DNA of 64,000 nucleotides from Iris pallida (lineage: Eukaryota > Streptophyta > Magnoliopsida > Asparagales > Iridaceae): the NCBI GenBank assembly GCA_029216955.1, contig JANAVB010023996.1, forward strand, positions 15,734,043 to 15,798,042, read 5' to 3'. Positions 58,371 to 64,000 of this stretch are shown here, piece by piece. The notes beneath the pieces are model-generated. The model did not search any database, had not been told where the DNA came from, and worked only from the letters and a program-made list of their open reading frames with translations. Within the stretch, counting starts at the first letter, position 1. Every line of letters starts with the position of its first letter. The translations under genes were made by a program, and so were the position numbers.

Positions 58371-61145
58371 AGTTCTGGGGTGACTCGAGACATGAGCTCT
58401 GGACGAATCTGAGGCCTCTCATCGACAGGCTTTACCGGCTGCCTCCTAAGCGGGTCCCCCATCGGAGGGCTCTCCCTGTGCTTGAGGCCCCCCATTTCTC
58501 CTCCTCTGGTGGGCGTGCCGGAGTCGTCGCCATCCCCGGTGCCGATCTGCGATCATAGTCTCCCCCCCGATCGGCGTGGCCCCCTCCAGCCACCACCCTG
58601 GTGGTCGCTCCCTGGACGACCGACCAGCTCTCCCTCCTCGGCATGTCATCTTCGGTGGCCGACGCCCCTCTCCTCTGCCCCTCTGTGGACCACACGTCCC
58701 GGATGAGCCCTTCGCTGGTGGCACTAGCCTGGCTTTCCGCAGTGTCATCGCCCGTCGGTACTTTCTCTGCCCAACCGTCGGCGCAGCCCACCTCTCTGTC
58801 TGCCCCCCCGGTCCGTGGGCCCTCCCCCTCCCCCTCCCGTCCAATCTTCTAACTGTTACTTTTAAATTCTAATTTGATTTTGACTTGGTCTAAGTCGATT
58901 TCCCTGGCGCCATTTGAGGATGGCGCTGGCCCCTCAGGCCCCCCTCCACATGCACGACATGGCGGCTCTTCTCTTGCGCCATCCAGGTTTGGCACTGGTC
59001 AGCCTGTGCTTCCCTCCCAGGCGCTGCTCGCGGTTGTGCCAAAATCAGCGCACCTTACTCTTCCGGCCCCTAGCCCTACCAGCTTGGCCACACCATTGGT
59101 CGGAGCTGACCACCCTGCGCTACCTGGCACATATCACCCCGCCACAATGCGTGGCCCATCTCGCGCTACTAGACTTGCGGTCTCCCCTTCTTTGGCAGTG
59201 GTCTCTAACGGCACCCTCTTACTAGCAGTCACTTCGCCTTTGCGCACCCTGCCGCCCCATGCTTCTCCTTACATGCGCCCCACCTCTTCGCTTAACTTTC
59301 CTGAGCAGATCCCCTATGCGCTTAACACGTGTAGGTCCATATCTCAGCCGGTCCCGGCCCTGGGCCCCATCAACCTCACCAATCGTTCTTTTGTTGACCT
59401 GGTTAGACCTAATTGTGCTAAGATGAACACTCCGTTCATCTCAGATATTGAGCTCTCAGAGTTATAATATCCTACGTTTCATATCTGAATGTTATAAATA
59501 TATCTTTTTTATTCGAAGAAATATCCTCGCTCTCGGTTCAATTTGCTCTCACCTTTATCCTAAAATTCTTCCCTGGATGCCCGAAGCTTTCGCACGTCCA
59601 AGAAGTCATAGCCACCTGGGGGCTCACTTCCGACTACAGGATCACTCCTTTGGACCCCAAGCACATCCTTTTGCACCTCTCGTTAGAAATAGATTACATG
59701 AACGACTGGACTAGAGGTAATGGCATGATCGACTCTCACCTCATGAAGATTGTCAAATGGTCCTAGGACTTCAACATCAAAGAAGACTCGACAATTATTT
59801 CGGCCTGGGTCACCCTCCCAAACCCGTCGCTGATTTGCTTCGTTCCAGCTGCCATGAAGAGAATAGCAAATTCTTTTGGTACCTTCGTAGCATTGGCAGA
59901 GGAAACACGCAACCTTACCAAAGCTAATTATGCCAAAATCTGTATGGAACTCGACTTGTTGAAGGACCTCCACAACTTTATTCAAATCTCGCTCGACAGC
60001 AAGATACACACACAATAAATTATCTACGACAATAACATCATCTTCTGCAAGCACAAGCTTACCAAAGCTAATTACTCCACTAAGCTATGTTTTAGAGCTC
60101 ACACAGACCTGAAGAAAAAAGTCAACCAGAAGAAGACATCTAATCAACCACGACAAAGTCACGAGCCTCCTCTCCTATCTTTACCAAATTCCTACCTTAG
60201 ATTCGAAGTCAAAGGCGGAAACTCCCGCAGCTTAGAACAATCCCGAAAAAATGCTTCTCAAAGAAGGGACACCGCTCCCACCACAACACCTGGATTAAAC
60301 CTTGCCAAAAAATTTGACATCCTAGATACGGATCATTCCAAAGACATTCAGGAGGCCACCCTCCTTGACAAAGGCCTAGAGGACCATGTCTAGGCGATGG
60401 AGACCGGAAGCGCTACAGAAAGGGGGGCCACTTCCGTAGAGGTGGAGGACTGTACCCTAGCAGACATACAGGCAGATGAAGTTATCGACAATGATAAGAC
60501 TATGGTGGTCCCTTCCGTGCCCCTGCCCAGGCCTACCTCGAATAGCAATCACATTTTACTGATTTCTGGAGATGTTAAAGAAGCAGGTGTTGAAAAACAC
60601 CGGTTTGCTGAGCAACGGTCCAAGGTGGGCGTAGCCCCAAGAACAGGTGCGACCCTAGAAGGGAGGAAGTCACCCAGGCACTTGAGGGTAAGGTTTCTAC
60701 TACATCTACCACTACAAATGTTCATCAACCGATCTCTGACAGGGAGAGCAAGACCAAGCTTTTGGCCTTTTTTTGCTAAGGTCATTGATACTTTTCCTGA
60801 AGGCGAAGATGTGAAGAGTTTAGTCTTTTAGCCTCTCTCGCATTTGACCCTAAATCCTATTTGGCTTTTTGGGAGAGAATCAAGAGAACGGATGTCGCTC
60901 TGGCGGTACTTCCTAACCTTTATCAAGTCTTTGTCAATTATGTTCAGGCAACGCGAGAGGCAAACACCCTCCGACGTTCTCTTCGCTCCAACAGTAAGCG
61001 GTAATTGTGTCGGTTGTCTTTTCTTTTAGACTAGTCCCCTAGGTTACGTCCCCTGGGGATCCACCCCCGACTTGTAGGAGCAAGGGCTACCTTCCTACTC
61101 CATCCTTCCTTTTCCCATTTTTAATGAAGGCTTCAGCCATGGTTA
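58367..61145 (+). mobile_element. LINE-like unit 3: ORF1 plus 3' UTR, no ORF2
   Basis: Begins at the end of (TA)n with GATGAGTTCTGGGG and has a GC-rich first 0.5 kb. ORF1 runs to a stop at 61002-61004, and a roughly 140-bp 3' UTR ends TTTTTAATGAAGGCTTCAGCC just before a CA/TA/TG microsatellite. The endonuclease-RT ORF2, normally 3.5-4 kb in plant L1 elements, is entirely absent. It is therefore an ORF1-only, non-autonomous derivative, comparable in design to mammalian half-L1 elements. Confidence 0.7.
58874..61004 (+). pseudogene. LINE ORF1 with DUF4283-like domain, frameshifted
   Basis: The Pro/Ser-rich N-terminal part (58874-59467) ends with SFVDLVRPNCAKMNTPFI, matching SFADLVRP in unit 1. 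After a frameshift, the DUF4283-like part (about 59563-60020) reads IATWGLTSDYRITPLDPKHI, KIVKWS, stop, DF, and ISAWVTLPN, then FVALAEETRNLTKANYAKI. Two more stops follow (near 60016 and 60392). A second frameshift before 60830 leads to LAFDPKSYLAFWERIKRTD and NTLRRSLRSNSKR at the end. No CCHC knuckle is evident. In an active LINE this protein binds the element RNA. Confidence 0.65.

Positions 61146-64000
<2,855 letters not shown>

Noticed and set aside
58083..58422. ORFs made of Ile-Tyr repeats around 29.7-30.6, 42.1-42.3, 58.0-58.4 and 61.1-61.5 kb
   Set aside because: These are translations of (TA)n and (CA)n microsatellites, not proteins.

Overview
The window is repeat-dense nuclear DNA from a flowering plant. 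The evidence is the mix of elements: Tekay/Del-like Ty3/gypsy chromovirus elements, a Tat-lineage Ty3/gypsy element with a second RNase H, a Sirevirus-like Ty1/copia element with a downstream env-like ORF, L1-type LINEs with a DUF4283-like ORF1 domain, a foldback element and long (TA)n tracts. I found no host housekeeping gene, rRNA or tRNA, and cannot name the species from sequence alone.

Layout. 1-3.6 kb: the edge of an element with a minus-strand ORF broken by one TAG, a 0.9-kb region full of GCGCAT words between divergent TATA boxes, and a plus-strand coiled-coil ORF. 3.6-13.6 kb: a decayed Tat-type element on the minus strand (extra ORF, gag, protease, RT, RNase H, second RNase H, integrase). 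14.4-29.5 kb: a decayed copia element on the plus strand, split inside its RT by a complete, very young Tekay-like element (16754-25398, minus strand). That insert has 1732-bp LTRs differing at one visible base, a GTATT target duplication and one long gag-pol frame; a 70-nt GT-AG intron appears to separate the integrase core from its GPY/F-chromodomain tail. 29.7-30.3 kb: a (TA)n tract, then a truncated LINE. 31.8-39.9 kb: a second Tekay-like element, minus strand, decayed and with a truncated 3' LTR. 41.4-44.1 kb: a 754-bp foldback element and an RT-less LINE, both set in (TA)n. 46.7-57.3 kb: a third Tekay-like element, plus strand, with 2.7-2.9-kb LTRs, a CTGTG target duplication, and a gag-pol frame broken by nine in-frame stops and no frameshift. 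58.1-64 kb: (TA)n, an ORF1-only LINE, and a minus-strand LINE ORF2 meeting it tail to tail across a CA/TA/TG microsatellite.

Everything recognisable is mobile-element biology. The young element is the only one that looks coding-competent. The older elements carry mostly in-frame stops of the kind produced by C-to-T change, as expected from methylated, silenced DNA. The strongest leads are the integrase intron, the ORF1-only LINEs bounded by (TA)n, the LTR minisatellites that change unit between related families at one site, and the divergent GCGCAT-rich region. All family assignments are from reading motifs; no database search was run.
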